Shown piece by piece: positions 47,718 to 56,185 of a DNA stretch of 64,000 nucleotides. The notes below the pieces were generated by a model that made no database searches, was not told the DNA's origin, and saw nothing but the letters and a program-made list of their open reading frames with translations. This stretch comes from an uncultured Rhodocyclaceae bacterium (GTDB lineage: Bacteria > Pseudomonadota > Gammaproteobacteria > Burkholderiales > Rhodocyclaceae). A program made the position numbers and the translations under genes. Location: positions 2,085,001 through 2,149,000 of the forward strand of contig OU015322.1 in assembly GCA_907163225.1 (NCBI GenBank), written 5' to 3'. Each line of letters starts with the position of its first letter. Positions within the stretch are counted from its first letter, which is position 1.

Positions 47718-50041
47718 CCCGCCCGGCCGTTCGCGCTTTCCTGATCTGGCTGCTCGCCATGCTGGCCGGGGCGGTCGTCGTCTGGAACAGCCATTTTTCG
47801 GCCGACATGTCGTTTTTCCTGCCGGCCCGGCCGAGCGCCGAACAACAGGTACTGGTCGACCAGTTGAAAGAGGGCGTCGTCTCGCGCCTGCTGATGGTCG
47901 CCATCGGCGGTGGCGATGCGGAGCAACGGGCCAGAGCTTCGCGTGATCTCCGCGGTCAACTGGAAAAAATGCCCGAATTTGTCAGCGTCCAGAATGGCGA
48001 AGCTGGCAGCCTGGATGCCGACCGCGATTTCCTGTTCAGCCACCGCTACCTGCTCAGCCCTGCCATCAAGCCGGAGCGCTTCACGGTCGATGGCCTGCGC
48101 GAGAGCATCGCCAACAGCGTCGACCTGCTCGCCTCGCCGGCCGGCATGATGATCAAGCCGCTACTGCCACGCGACCCGACCGGCGAGATGATCGAGATGC
48201 TGGGCGGCCTCAATGCCGGCGCCCAGCCCAATGCCAGCGCCGGTGTCTGGGCTTCGCGCGATGGCGAGCGGGCCATTCTGCTGATCCAGACCGCCGCCCT
48301 CGGCTCCGATACCGACGGGCAGGAGAAGGCGATCAACCTGGTCCGTAGCCAGTTTGCGGCTGGCACACCGGGCAGCGAACTCACCGTGCAGCTCTCCGGC
48401 CCCGGCCTGTTTGCCGTCAAATCGCGCGAGACGATCAAGAACGAGGTCAGTCGGCTGTCCACCATCAGCACGCTGGCCATCATCGCCGTGCTCTTCTTTG
48501 TTTACCGCTCGGCCCGGCTGATGACCCTCGGCCTGTTGCCGGTGGTCAGCGGCGCGCTGGCCGGCATCGTCGCGGTCAGCCTCGCTTACGGCACGGTCTT
48601 TGGCATCACCGTCGGCTTCGGGTCGGCCCTGATCGGCGAGGCGGTCGATTACTCGATTTACTATTTCGTGCAGTCCAGCCGCCTTGGCGTCGATCAATGG
48701 CGGGAACGCTTCTGGCCGACCGTCCGCCTCGGCGTGTTGACCTCCGCCTGCGGCTTCGCGGCGCTGCTTTTTTCCGGCTTCCCCGGCCTCGCCCAGCTTG
48801 GTCTCTATTCGTTGAGCGGGGTGGTGGTCGCCGCGCTGGTCACCCGTTTCATCCTGCCGCCGCTGGCCGGCAGCAATTTCGCCATGCGCGACCTGAGCCA
48901 TCTCGGCCCCGTCCTCAAGCGCGGCATCGCCGTGCTGCAAGGTCTGCGCTGGCCGATCATCGTCCTGACGCTGATCGCGACCGGCGTTCTCGCCGTCAAT
49001 CGCGAGCACCTGTGGCACCCCAACCTGTCGGCCCTGAGCACTGTCAGCGCCGAAGATTCGGCCATCGACATGGCGCTGCGCGCCGACATCGCGGCGCCCG
49101 ATGCCCGCTACATGGCCGTGATCACCGCGCCGGATCGCGAAGCCGCGCTGCAGGCGGCTGAACGCGCCGGGCAGCAACTCGACGGCCTGATTGCCACGGG
49201 CGTCATCGGCGGCTACGACAGCCCGGCCCGTTTCCTGCCCAGCCTGGCCATGCAGGCCAGCCGCCGCGCCAGCCTGCCGACCGCCGATGCGTTGCAGTCC
49301 CGCCTGCAAGCCGCCCTGACCGATTCGCCGCTGGCCGCCAGCAAGCTCGGCGGTTTTCTCGAAGACATCGCCAAGGTGCGGGAGCAGTGCAATGTCAGCC
49401 GTGAAGCGCTGAACGGCACCAGCCTGGCGCTGGCCGTCGATTCGCTGCTGCTGCAACGTCCGAACGGCTGGAGCGTGCTGCTGCCGCTGCGCCCGGCCGG
49501 CGGCGACAAGGGAATCGACATCGCCATCGAACCGGTGCGCGCCGCACTGGCCGGCAGCGGCGCCTTGTTCGTCGACATGAAGAACGAATTCGACACGCTG
49601 TACAACGACTACCTGCACGAAGCGACACTGCTCTCGCTGGCCGGTTTCGCCGCCATCGTCGCGCTGCTCGCCGTCACGCTGCGCTCGCCAAGGCGGCTGG
49701 CAACCGTGCTGCTGCCACTACTGATCGCCGTCGTTCTGGTCATCACCGGGCTGCATCTGGCCGGCGAACAACTGCACCTGCTGCACCTGATCGGCATGCT
49801 GCTGATCGTCGCCGTCGGCTCCAACTACGCCCTGTTCTTCGACCGCGCCGATAACGGCGAAGGCCTGGACAGTCAGACGCTGGTCTCGATGGCCGTCGCC
49901 AACCTGACCACCGCCATCGGCTTCGGCACGCTGGCCCTGTCCAACGTACCGGTGCTGCACGCCGTCGGCATCACCGTCGGGCCGGGCGCCATCCTCGCGC
50001 TGCTGTTGTCGGCCTGTTTCGTCGGGCGTGAACGTGCCTAG
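47714..50041 (+). CDS. MMPL/RND-superfamily exporter
   Basis: A 775-residue membrane transporter with two homologous halves, each with one N-terminal helix, a large periplasmic loop, and five further helices. GEAVDYSIYYFVQSSR is the first-half motif (Asp-Tyr pair, as in MmpL3 group); YALFFDRADNGE marks the second half. It would move the polyene lipid out of the inner membrane with the LolA-like protein as acceptor. Start ATG 47714 overlaps the previous stop by ATGA. A repeat-like stretch at 47951 is probably chance. Confidence 0.87.
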   Translation: MTRPAVRAFLIWLLAMLAGAVVVWNSHFSADMSFFLPARPSAEQQVLVDQLKEGVVSRLLMVAIGGGDAEQRARASRDLRGQLEKMPEFVSVQNGEAGSLDADRDFLFSHRYLLSPAIKPERFTVDGLRESIANSVDLLASPAGMMIKPLLPRDPTGEMIEMLGGLNAGAQPNASAGVWASRDGERAILLIQTAALGSDTDGQEKAINLVRSQFAAGTPGSELTVQLSGPGLFAVKSRETIKNEVSRLSTISTLAIIAVLFFVYRSARLMTLGLLPVVSGALAGIVAVSLAYGTVFGITVGFGSALIGEAVDYSIYYFVQSSRLGVDQWRERFWPTVRLGVLTSACGFAALLFSGFPGLAQLGLYSLSGVVVAALVTRFILPPLAGSNFAMRDLSHLGPVLKRGIAVLQGLRWPIIVLTLIATGVLAVNREHLWHPNLSALSTVSAEDSAIDMALRADIAAPDARYMAVITAPDREAALQAAERAGQQLDGLIATGVIGGYDSPARFLPSLAMQASRRASLPTADALQSRLQAALTDSPLAASKLGGFLEDIAKVREQCNVSREALNGTSLALAVDSLLLQRPNGWSVLLPLRPAGGDKGIDIAIEPVRAALAGSGALFVDMKNEFDTLYNDYLHEATLLSLAGFAAIVALLAVTLRSPRRLATVLLPLLIAVVLVITGLHLAGEQLHLLHLIGMLLIVAVGSNYALFFDRADNGEGLDSQTLVSMAVANLTTAIGFGTLALSNVPVLHAVGITVGPGAILALLLSACFVGRERA

Positions 50042-50107
50042 GCTGCGGGCCGAACTTAACGGGGACAGGGCCGGAGAAAAGGGGCTTCTCGCGACCATGA
50101 AGGGCCC

Positions 50108-50141
50108 CACGGTCAACCGGAAAAACCGGCCAAAATCGCAA
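50108..50141 (+). repeat. dispersed repeat copy (forward)
   Basis: CACGGTCAACCGGAAAAACC then GGCCAAAATCGCAA is a full-length match. It lies between the MMPL gene and the next block and ends 6 nt before a parS site. Confidence 0.88.
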
Positions 50142-50147
50142 TTTCAC

Positions 50148-50161
50148 GTTTCACGTGGAAC
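50148..50161. other. parS site (ParB binding)
   Basis: GTTTCACGTGGAAC matches GTTYCACGTGRAAC at all positions. It is 6 nt before the alpha/beta hydrolase ATG, directly next to the dispersed repeat. Confidence 0.82.
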
Positions 50162-50167
50162 CGCCGC

Positions 50168-50812
50168 ATGAGCGCCGCGCTGCGCACCCTGCGCCATCAA
50201 CGCGGCGCCGACAGCCTGCTCGTCCTGCTTCCCGGCGCCTACATGATGCCCGAGCACTATGCGGAAAACGGCTTTTTCACGGCCGTTGATCAGCGCGACC
50301 TGAAACTCGACCTGCTGGCCGTCGACCTCGGCCTCGATGCCATCTCCAGCGGCGACGCCATCCCGGCCATCGTCGACCAGATCATCCGCCCGGCAAGGGC
50401 CGATTACGCGCGCGTCTGGCTCGGCGGCATTTCGCTCGGCGGCCTGCTTTCGCTGTGCCTGAATGCCGACCATCCCGGCGTCGTCGATGGCCTCTGCCTG
50501 CTGGCACCCTATCCGGGCAGCCGCCTGACCACCAACGCCATCAACCGCGCTGGCGGCCTTGATGTCTGGCAGCCGACAGCCGAGGAATTGAGCGATGCGG
50601 AATACCGCGCCTATCGCTGGCTCAAGGCGCCACCGGCCGATTTCCCGGCTTTCGTAGGCCACGGCGCCGAAGATCGCTTTGCCGAAGGCATGAACGGCAT
50701 CGCCGCACGTTTCCCCGCCACCGCCCGCCATATCGTTCCCGGCGGCCACGACTGGCCGGCCTGGCAGATTTTGTGGGAACATTTCCTCGATTCCGGCCTC
50801 TTTACCGCCTGA
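50168..50812 (+). CDS. alpha/beta hydrolase in polyene cluster
   Basis: A 214-residue small alpha/beta hydrolase. LLPGAYM supplies the oxyanion region, GGISLGG the nucleophile elbow, GHGAEDRFAEG the acid region and GGHDWPAW the catalytic His. It may act as an editing or releasing thioesterase in the polyene cluster, since no hotdog thioesterase is seen. The 50-nt leader holds a parS and no SD. The deacetylase gene begins 1 nt after its stop. Confidence 0.8.
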   Translation: MSAALRTLRHQRGADSLLVLLPGAYMMPEHYAENGFFTAVDQRDLKLDLLAVDLGLDAISSGDAIPAIVDQIIRPARADYARVWLGGISLGGLLSLCLNADHPGVVDGLCLLAPYPGSRLTTNAINRAGGLDVWQPTAEELSDAEYRAYRWLKAPPADFPAFVGHGAEDRFAEGMNGIAARFPATARHIVPGGHDWPAWQILWEHFLDSGLFTA

Positions 50813-50813
50813 C

Positions 50814-51614
50814 ATGCCGACGCCCTGGAAACCTACCCCTGCCATCAAGATAACGCTCGCCGCGCACGCCGCGGCCGTCGTCGGCTGCCTTATCGCGCCC
50901 ACCATCTGGCCGTGGGCGCTGGGTGCGCTGGTCATCAATCATGCCGTCATCACCACCGCCGGCCTGCTGCCGCGCACAACGCTGCTCGGCCCCAACCTCA
51001 ACCGCCTGCCCCCGGATTCCGTCGCCCGCCGCGAAATCGCCATCACCATCGACGACGGCCCGGATCCGGAAATTACCCCGCGCGTTCTCGACCTGCTCGA
51101 CGCCGGCAGCACCAAGGCCACTTTTTTCTGCATCGGCTGGCGGGCCCGCGAAAACCCGGCCCTGTGCCGCGAAATCGTCGCCCGCGGCCATCGTGTCGAA
51201 AACCATGGCGATTCGCACTCCAAGGCCTTCGCCTTCTTCGGCCCCGGCCGCATGAAGGCCGACATCGCCGCCGCCCAGGCCACCTTCACCGAAATCACCG
51301 GCCAGGCACCGCGCTACTTCCGCGCCACGGCCGGCCTGCGCAATCCCTTTCTGGATGCCGTTCTGCATGGCCTCGGCCTAAAACTGGCCAGTTGGACGCG
51401 CCGCCCCTACGACACACGCTGTGCTGACCCGGAAACCGTTTTGCAAAGACTCACCCACAACCTCGGCCCCGGGGACATCCTGCTCATGCACGATGGCCAT
51501 GCCGCTCGCATGACAGACGGCCAGCCTGTTATCCTTGCAGTTCTGCCGCGCCTGCTCGCCACGCTGCGCGAACATCAACTCAACCCCGTCACGCTCCCCG
51601 ACGCCACACAATGA
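50814..51614 (+). CDS. NodB-type polysaccharide deacetylase
   Basis: A 266-residue CE4-family protein. TIDDGPDPEITP is motif 1 (metal-binding Asp), ENHGDSHS motif 2 (His pair), with FRATAGLRNP and LLMHDGH the later motifs. The N-terminus has one or two hydrophobic helices (about residues 14-45). It may modify a sugar on the lipid carrier. Its stop overlaps the methyltransferase ATG (ATGA at 51611). Confidence 0.84.
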   Translation: MPTPWKPTPAIKITLAAHAAAVVGCLIAPTIWPWALGALVINHAVITTAGLLPRTTLLGPNLNRLPPDSVARREIAITIDDGPDPEITPRVLDLLDAGSTKATFFCIGWRARENPALCREIVARGHRVENHGDSHSKAFAFFGPGRMKADIAAAQATFTEITGQAPRYFRATAGLRNPFLDAVLHGLGLKLASWTRRPYDTRCADPETVLQRLTHNLGPGDILLMHDGHAARMTDGQPVILAVLPRLLATLREHQLNPVTLPDATQ

Positions 51615-52333
51615 CTCAGCGTTTCCTCCGCGCCCTGATCAACGAAGCCAGCCGCCCCTTCGCCGGCGGCGGCCATTTCGCCTACCGCTACTCGCGCGGC
51701 AAGTTGTCGTCCGATAGCATCTTCCGCGAAATTCTCAAACGCGGCCTGTTCCCGACCAACGCCCGTTACCTTGACCTCGGCTGCGGCCAGGGCAGCCTGT
51801 TTGCCTGGCTGCTCGCCGCCCGCAAGCTGTATGAAGCCGGAAACTGGCCGGTGGACTGGCCGGTGCCGCCCAAACCGCAGGAGTTGCGTGGCATCGAACT
51901 GATGCAAAAGGACGTCGACCGCGCCACTCGCGCCTTTGGCATCGACCACCCGGTCGTCCACATCGAACAAGGCGACATGACCCAGGCCACATTCGGCCGT
52001 GCCGACGTCATCACCATCCTCGACGCGCTTCACTATTTCGACCATGCCAGCCAGCGCGACGTGCTCAAGCGCATCCGTGCCGCGCTGCCGCCGGGCGGCC
52101 TGTTCCTTACCCGCGTCGGCGACGCCTCGGCCGGGCTGCCCTATCACATCTGCAACTGGGTCGACCACGCCGTCACCTTCATTCGCGGCCACCGCCTGCC
52201 ACGGCTTTATTGCCGGCCGCTCGATGAATGGATCGCCATGCTCGAAGACCTCGACTTCATCGTCGAGACCGACTCGATGAACGAAGGCAAGCCCTTCGCC
52301 AACGTCATGCTCGTCTGTCACCTGCCAAAATAG
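51611..52333 (+). CDS. class I SAM-dependent methyltransferase
   Basis: A 240-residue methyltransferase. LDLGCGQGSL is the SAM motif I, GIELMQKDV the second acidic site, ILDALHYFDH the post-II region. In aryl-polyene clusters an O- or C-methyltransferase modifies the aryl head group; that role is inferred here from context. Overlaps the deacetylase by ATGA; the lipoprotein gene is 4 nt after its stop. Confidence 0.84.
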   Translation: MTQRFLRALINEASRPFAGGGHFAYRYSRGKLSSDSIFREILKRGLFPTNARYLDLGCGQGSLFAWLLAARKLYEAGNWPVDWPVPPKPQELRGIELMQKDVDRATRAFGIDHPVVHIEQGDMTQATFGRADVITILDALHYFDHASQRDVLKRIRAALPPGGLFLTRVGDASAGLPYHICNWVDHAVTFIRGHRLPRLYCRPLDEWIAMLEDLDFIVETDSMNEGKPFANVMLVCHLPK

Positions 52334-52337
52334 CCGA

Positions 52338-53522
52338 ATGCGCCCACCGATCCGCCTCGCTCTGCTGACCACCGCGCTGCTCGCCACGCTGGCCGGCTGC
52401 TCGTTGTTCGACGAGGGCGAAGAGGAGGGCGGCACCCTGCCGTCCGACATGTCGCGCCGCGCTGATGGCAAGACGGCGACCGCCTGGCCGACCTCGCTGC
52501 CTGAAGCCGAGGTGAAAAAACGCATCGTCCGCCTCATTCCCGGCTACGCCAAAGACCGCCAGGGCTGGGCCGACGACCTGCACACCGCCTTCAAGACGCT
52601 GGAAGTACCGCACGCCACGCAGACCTATTGCGCCACCATCGCCATCATCGAGCAGGAATCCAGCTTCCAGGCCGATCCGGCCGTACCCGGCCTGCCCGCC
52701 ATCGTGCGCAAGGAACTGGAAAATCGGGCCGGGCGCTACGGCATACCCTCGCTGATCGTCACCGCCGCCCTGAGCAAAAGTTCGCCGGATGGCAAGAGCT
52801 ACAACGACCGTATCGACGCGCTGAAAACGGAAAAACAGCTCAACATGCTGTTCGAAGACATGACCGGCGAACTACCCTTCGGCCGCCAGCTCTTCGCCGA
52901 CCACAACCCGGTCCGCACCGGCGGCCCGATGCAGGTCAGCATCGATTTTGCGACCCAGCACGTCAAGGAACGCAGCTACCCGTACCCGGTCGAGAAAAAG
53001 CTGCGCAACGAAGTTTTCACCCGGCGCGGCGGCGTCTATTTTGGCAGCGCCATCCTGCTCGACTACGAAGTGCCGTACGACGCCATCGTTTACCGTTTTG
53101 CCGACTTCAACGCCGGCCGCTACAGCAGCCGCAATGCCGCCTTTCAACTGGCCCTCGGCAAGCTGACCGGCAAGCCGCTGGCGCCGGACGGCGACCTGAT
53201 GCGCTACGAAAATGGTCAGCCCGCCTCCGTACCGAGCAGCGTCGAGGAGGCGGCCATCGGCATCGCCGCCAAACTCGACATGAGCCGCCCGCAAATCCGC
53301 CGCGACCTGCTGCAGGAAAAATCCATGACCTTCGGTCGCAGCCCGCTCTACAACCGCGTCTTCGAACTTGCCGAAAAGGGCGGCCGGCCGCTGGCCCGCC
53401 AGACCCTGCCGCAGATCGACCTGAAAAGCCCGAAAATCAGCCGCAAGCTGACGACGGAATGGTTCGCAAAACGCGTGGAAGGGCGCTACAAGACCTGTCT
53501 GGCCCGGAGCAGCGGCAAGTAG
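52338..53522 (+). CDS. DUF1615 lipoprotein
   Basis: A 394-residue lipoprotein with lipobox LAGC (Cys21). The mature domain matches DUF1615 (E. coli YaiW-type): AIIEQESSFQADPAVPGLP, LPFGRQLFADHNPVRTGGPMQVS (split: ADHNPVRTGGPMQ) and RNEVFTRRGGVYFG. The YaiW role is unclear. Last gene of the first arm; a dispersed repeat follows 8 nt after its stop. Confidence 0.83.
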   Translation: MRPPIRLALLTTALLATLAGCSLFDEGEEEGGTLPSDMSRRADGKTATAWPTSLPEAEVKKRIVRLIPGYAKDRQGWADDLHTAFKTLEVPHATQTYCATIAIIEQESSFQADPAVPGLPAIVRKELENRAGRYGIPSLIVTAALSKSSPDGKSYNDRIDALKTEKQLNMLFEDMTGELPFGRQLFADHNPVRTGGPMQVSIDFATQHVKERSYPYPVEKKLRNEVFTRRGGVYFGSAILLDYEVPYDAIVYRFADFNAGRYSSRNAAFQLALGKLTGKPLAPDGDLMRYENGQPASVPSSVEEAAIGIAAKLDMSRPQIRRDLLQEKSMTFGRSPLYNRVFELAEKGGRPLARQTLPQIDLKSPKISRKLTTEWFAKRVEGRYKTCLARSSGK

Positions 53523-53529
53523 GCAATTG

Positions 53530-53564
53530 CTACGGTCAACCGGAAAAATTGGCCAAAAATGAAA
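53530..53564 (+). repeat. dispersed repeat copy (forward)
   Basis: CTACGGTCAACCGGAAAAAT then TGGCCAAAAATGAAA is a full-length match. It sits between the convergent lipoprotein and M50 protease genes. Confidence 0.88.
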
Positions 53565-53571
53565 TGCCGGC

Positions 53572-54279
53572 TCAGGCCCGCCCGAGCAGGTTGTGCAGTT
53601 CGAAAGTCATCATCGCCACGAAACCGGTCAAGCCCAGGTAATAGATGCTGTAGGTCAGCTTGTGCTCGGCCCCAACGGCGTAGTACGCCGCATCGTCCGC
53701 AGCGGCGCTGTAGCGCCAGGCCTTGACGACCTGCGGCAACGCCAAGATGACGATCAGGATCAGCATCGGACTCGGCCGCCAGTAAAACCAGGCGAGCAGC
53801 ACCGGGACACCGGCCAGCCAGATACGCGGCGAGAGGACGGCGGTGATCCGCCCGCCGTCGAGCGGTGAGATCGGGATCAGGTTGAACAGATTGAGGAAAA
53901 ACCCGACGTAGGCAATGGCCAGCAGGAGCGGGCTATCCATGTAGCGGCCGAGGAAATAGCAGAGCAGGGCGGCCAGCGTCCCGACGAAGGGACCGCCAAA
54001 GCCGACGTAGGCCTCGGTTTCCGCATCGTGCGGCATGTCCTTCATCTCGATCCAGGCGCCGACGAAAGGGATGAAGGTAGGCGCCCCGACATTCAGGCCA
54101 CGCTGGCGAGCCGCCACAAAATGGCCCATTTCATGAGCGAAGAGCAGAATGATGAAGCCGAGCGCAAATTTCCAGCCGTAGGCCAGCGCATAGGCGCCCA
54201 GCGAAACGATCATCGTCCAACCGGTCGTCAGCAACTTGCCCGATTTGAGCAGCGTAAGCAGGACAAGCAGCGACTTCAT
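53572..54279 (-). CDS. site-2 protease family (M50) membrane protein
   Basis: A 235-residue membrane metalloprotease. AHEMGHF is the HExxH zinc motif and NLIPISPLDGG the NPDG-like second motif; about six segments are visible. It is likely an intramembrane protease of unknown substrate. ATG 54279 overlaps the DUF2167 stop (TGATG), so the two genes are coupled. A DUF2167 plus M50 pair is bracketed by dispersed repeats at both ends. Confidence 0.84.
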   Translation of the reverse strand: MKSLLVLLTLLKSGKLLTTGWTMIVSLGAYALAYGWKFALGFIILLFAHEMGHFVAARQRGLNVGAPTFIPFVGAWIEMKDMPHDAETEAYVGFGGPFVGTLAALLCYFLGRYMDSPLLLAIAYVGFFLNLFNLIPISPLDGGRITAVLSPRIWLAGVPVLLAWFYWRPSPMLILIVILALPQVVKAWRYSAAADDAAYYAVGAEHKLTYSIYYLGLTGFVAMMTFELHNLLGRA

Positions 54280-55238
54280 CAGCTGTTCGCCGAATCGGCC
54301 TTCTTCTTCCTCAACTTGAAAATTGCCAGCCCGCCGACGCCCAGGGCGATGAGCTTCCCCCACTTGGCGAGCAAGACAGCCAGCATGGCAAAGATGCCGA
54401 GTTTCTTGGCCGCGACGCCGCCGACCAGTGCAGCCAGGCCGATTTCGGCCACCTTGTCGGTGCCTTCCGCATAGTCCTGATAGCGCTTGCCTTCCTTGAA
54501 CTGAATGCCGCTCAGCAGATCATTGGCCAGCCCCTTTCGCTCGCTCAGTTTCGCCGCCTCGGTGCCGAAGGCGAAAATCATGATGCCTTCGCGACCGAGC
54601 GCGGCGGCGCCGTACAGGGCAAGAGCCGTTTCCGGCTTGCCCTTTTCCTGGCTCGACGTCGCCCACAGTAGACGGTGGCCGGCATACTCATAGCGCGGCG
54701 CCTCCACCCAGCCATTCAGCTCCTTCTCCGGTAGCCCCTTTTCCCGCGCTTCGGCGTTGCGCTCCTCGATTCCCTTACGCTGAGCGTCGAGCATTTTGCC
54801 GTGATCCCAACCATTGGCATCATCATCGCGGACGAAGCCGAGGGGCCGGAAGAACACGGCTACCATCCCCCAATCGTCGGTCGGAACCTCATCGCCCGGC
54901 AAGCCGGGAATGACGACCCCGATGAGATCCGGCACCGTCTTGATTCCGGTCGCGGCAAATATTTTGAGCGCGACATCGGGCGGCATGAAGGCCTGGCCGC
55001 GCTGCAGACGCATGCTCCCCTGCGCTCCGAGGTCGACGGTGGCCGGACCGTAGACGAAGCGGTTTTCAGATTCCTTCATGAGGACGCTGATCTGCGCTTC
55101 CTGCGTCGCTTTATCGGACGCCGGGTCGGCCAGCGCGCTCCCCAGTTGAAGGACAAGACACAAGCATAACAAGGCACGACCAAGAATGGATTTCACGGCA
55201 AGATCAATAACATTTAATGAAAGGGCCGAGATTATCAT
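54279..55238 (-). CDS. DUF2167 family membrane-anchored protein
   Basis: A 319-residue protein of DUF2167. A signal-type hydrophobic segment near the N-terminus (SILGRALLCLCLVLQLGSALA) and a C-terminal helix (AMLAVLLAKWGKLIALGVGG) are clear. The middle contains DDWGMVAVFF, then the AGHRLLWATSS strand. GTG 55196 is an alternative start that gives a compact signal peptide. Function unknown; coupled to the M50 protease. Confidence 0.78.
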   Translation of the reverse strand: MIISALSLNVIDLAVKSILGRALLCLCLVLQLGSALADPASDKATQEAQISVLMKESENRFVYGPATVDLGAQGSMRLQRGQAFMPPDVALKIFAATGIKTVPDLIGVVIPGLPGDEVPTDDWGMVAVFFRPLGFVRDDDANGWDHGKMLDAQRKGIEERNAEAREKGLPEKELNGWVEAPRYEYAGHRLLWATSSQEKGKPETALALYGAAALGREGIMIFAFGTEAAKLSERKGLANDLLSGIQFKEGKRYQDYAEGTDKVAEIGLAALVGGVAAKKLGIFAMLAVLLAKWGKLIALGVGGLAIFKLRKKKADSANS

Positions 55239-55269
55239 GAATGCATAAACCCGCCCCTTACATCCTTGG

Positions 55270-55303
55270 CACGATCAACCGGAAATTCAGGTCAAAACCG
55301 TAA
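55270..55303 (+). repeat. dispersed repeat copy (forward), in 352-nt intergenic gap
   Basis: CACGATCAACCGGAAATTCA then GGTCAAAACCGTAA matches with one core change (GATC for GGTC). It lies in the gap 55239-55590 between the divergent DUF2167 and ccdA genes. The rest of the gap (55304-55500) shows no gene; TTGTAC (55535) with a weak AATGTAT 17 nt on may be the ccdAB promoter. Confidence 0.72.
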
Positions 55304-55590
55304 TCCCCTTTCAGCGGTCCAACATCCAGCCAGCGATCTGCCCGACCAGGAATCAAAGGGGTCGTAGATAATTAGTTTTCAGCACTCTGGCAGTCTAGCC
55401 GAGCCGCATAGCAACTACCATGCCCGCACCAGCCGCAGCATCCATCCGAAACTCAATTGAAGGGGCCTGGCTCGAACTACCGTACGAATTGCACACAACT
55501 ATCGTCGCTACATGAATCTATGCACATAATAATGTTGTACGATATGCGCATCGATCAATGTATTTATACCCATTAAAATTGGGATCCTAT

Positions 55591-55842
55591 ATGAACAATC
55601 ACTCAGCAACACCACAAGCTACGCTCCGCAAGGCAACCAATGTCTCACTTGCTGAGGCACTGATCATTGAGGCCAAATCCCTGCGAATCAACATTTCGCA
55701 GGCTGCCGAGGCTGGCGTCAGCCGGGCCGTGGCCGAGAAACGGGCTGAGCTCTGGCTGGCCGCCAACCGCGCGGCACTCGACAGTTCGAATGCCTACATC
55801 GAACAAAACGGCCTGCCACTGGCCGGCTACCGAGGTTTCTGA
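55591..55842 (+). CDS. ccdA: CcdA-family antitoxin
   Basis: An antitoxin of about 83 residues. The ribbon-helix-helix region (KATNVSLAEALIIEAKSLRIN, split: NVSLAEALI, KSLRIN) and the C-terminal RGF-type end (LAGYRGF) match CcdA. ATG 55591 was preferred over ATG 55558 because homology starts about there. The stop overlaps the ccdB ATG. Chromosomal ccdAB pairs may stabilise the surrounding region or act in stress. Confidence 0.82.
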   Translation: MNNHSATPQATLRKATNVSLAEALIIEAKSLRINISQAAEAGVSRAVAEKRAELWLAANRAALDSSNAYIEQNGLPLAGYRGF

Positions 55843-56141
55843 TGGCCCGCTTCAGCGTCTATAAAAATCCGGAAAGCGACGCTTACCTGATCGATGTGCA
55901 AGCCGATCTGCTCAGTCACCTCAACACCCGAATGGTTGTCCCCTTGCTTCCCGCCTCAGTGGCCCCGAAAGCGGCAGCAACATTGAACCCGGTTTTTGAA
56001 ATCGAAGGCCGGCCTGTCATCATGGTGACTCAATTTATGGCCGCGGTTCCGGCTCAGATACTGAAGCACCCGCTGCTGACGCTGGAAAATCAGCGCCAGG
56101 AAATCACTGCAGCGCTGGATTTGTTGTTTCAGGGCTTCTGA
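55842..56141 (+). CDS. ccdB: CcdB-family gyrase toxin
   Basis: A 99-residue toxin. MARFSVYKNPESD, YLIDVQADLL and MVVPLLP fit CcdB, and the C-terminal LLTLENQRQEITAALDLLFQGF (split: TLENQRQEIT, LLFQGF) is the gyrase-binding end. The Trp of F-plasmid CcdB is replaced by Phe near the end. It may be attenuated. The ATG overlaps the ccdA stop. Confidence 0.84.
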   Translation: MARFSVYKNPESDAYLIDVQADLLSHLNTRMVVPLLPASVAPKAAATLNPVFEIEGRPVIMVTQFMAAVPAQILKHPLLTLENQRQEITAALDLLFQGF

Positions 56142-56185
56142 ACGTTTCCGCGTAAAATTCGCAAATACCCATTTCGAGCGCCATC

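Noticed and set aside
48161-49618. 485-residue minus frame inside the MMPL gene
   Set aside because: Antisense shadow with no recognisable domain.
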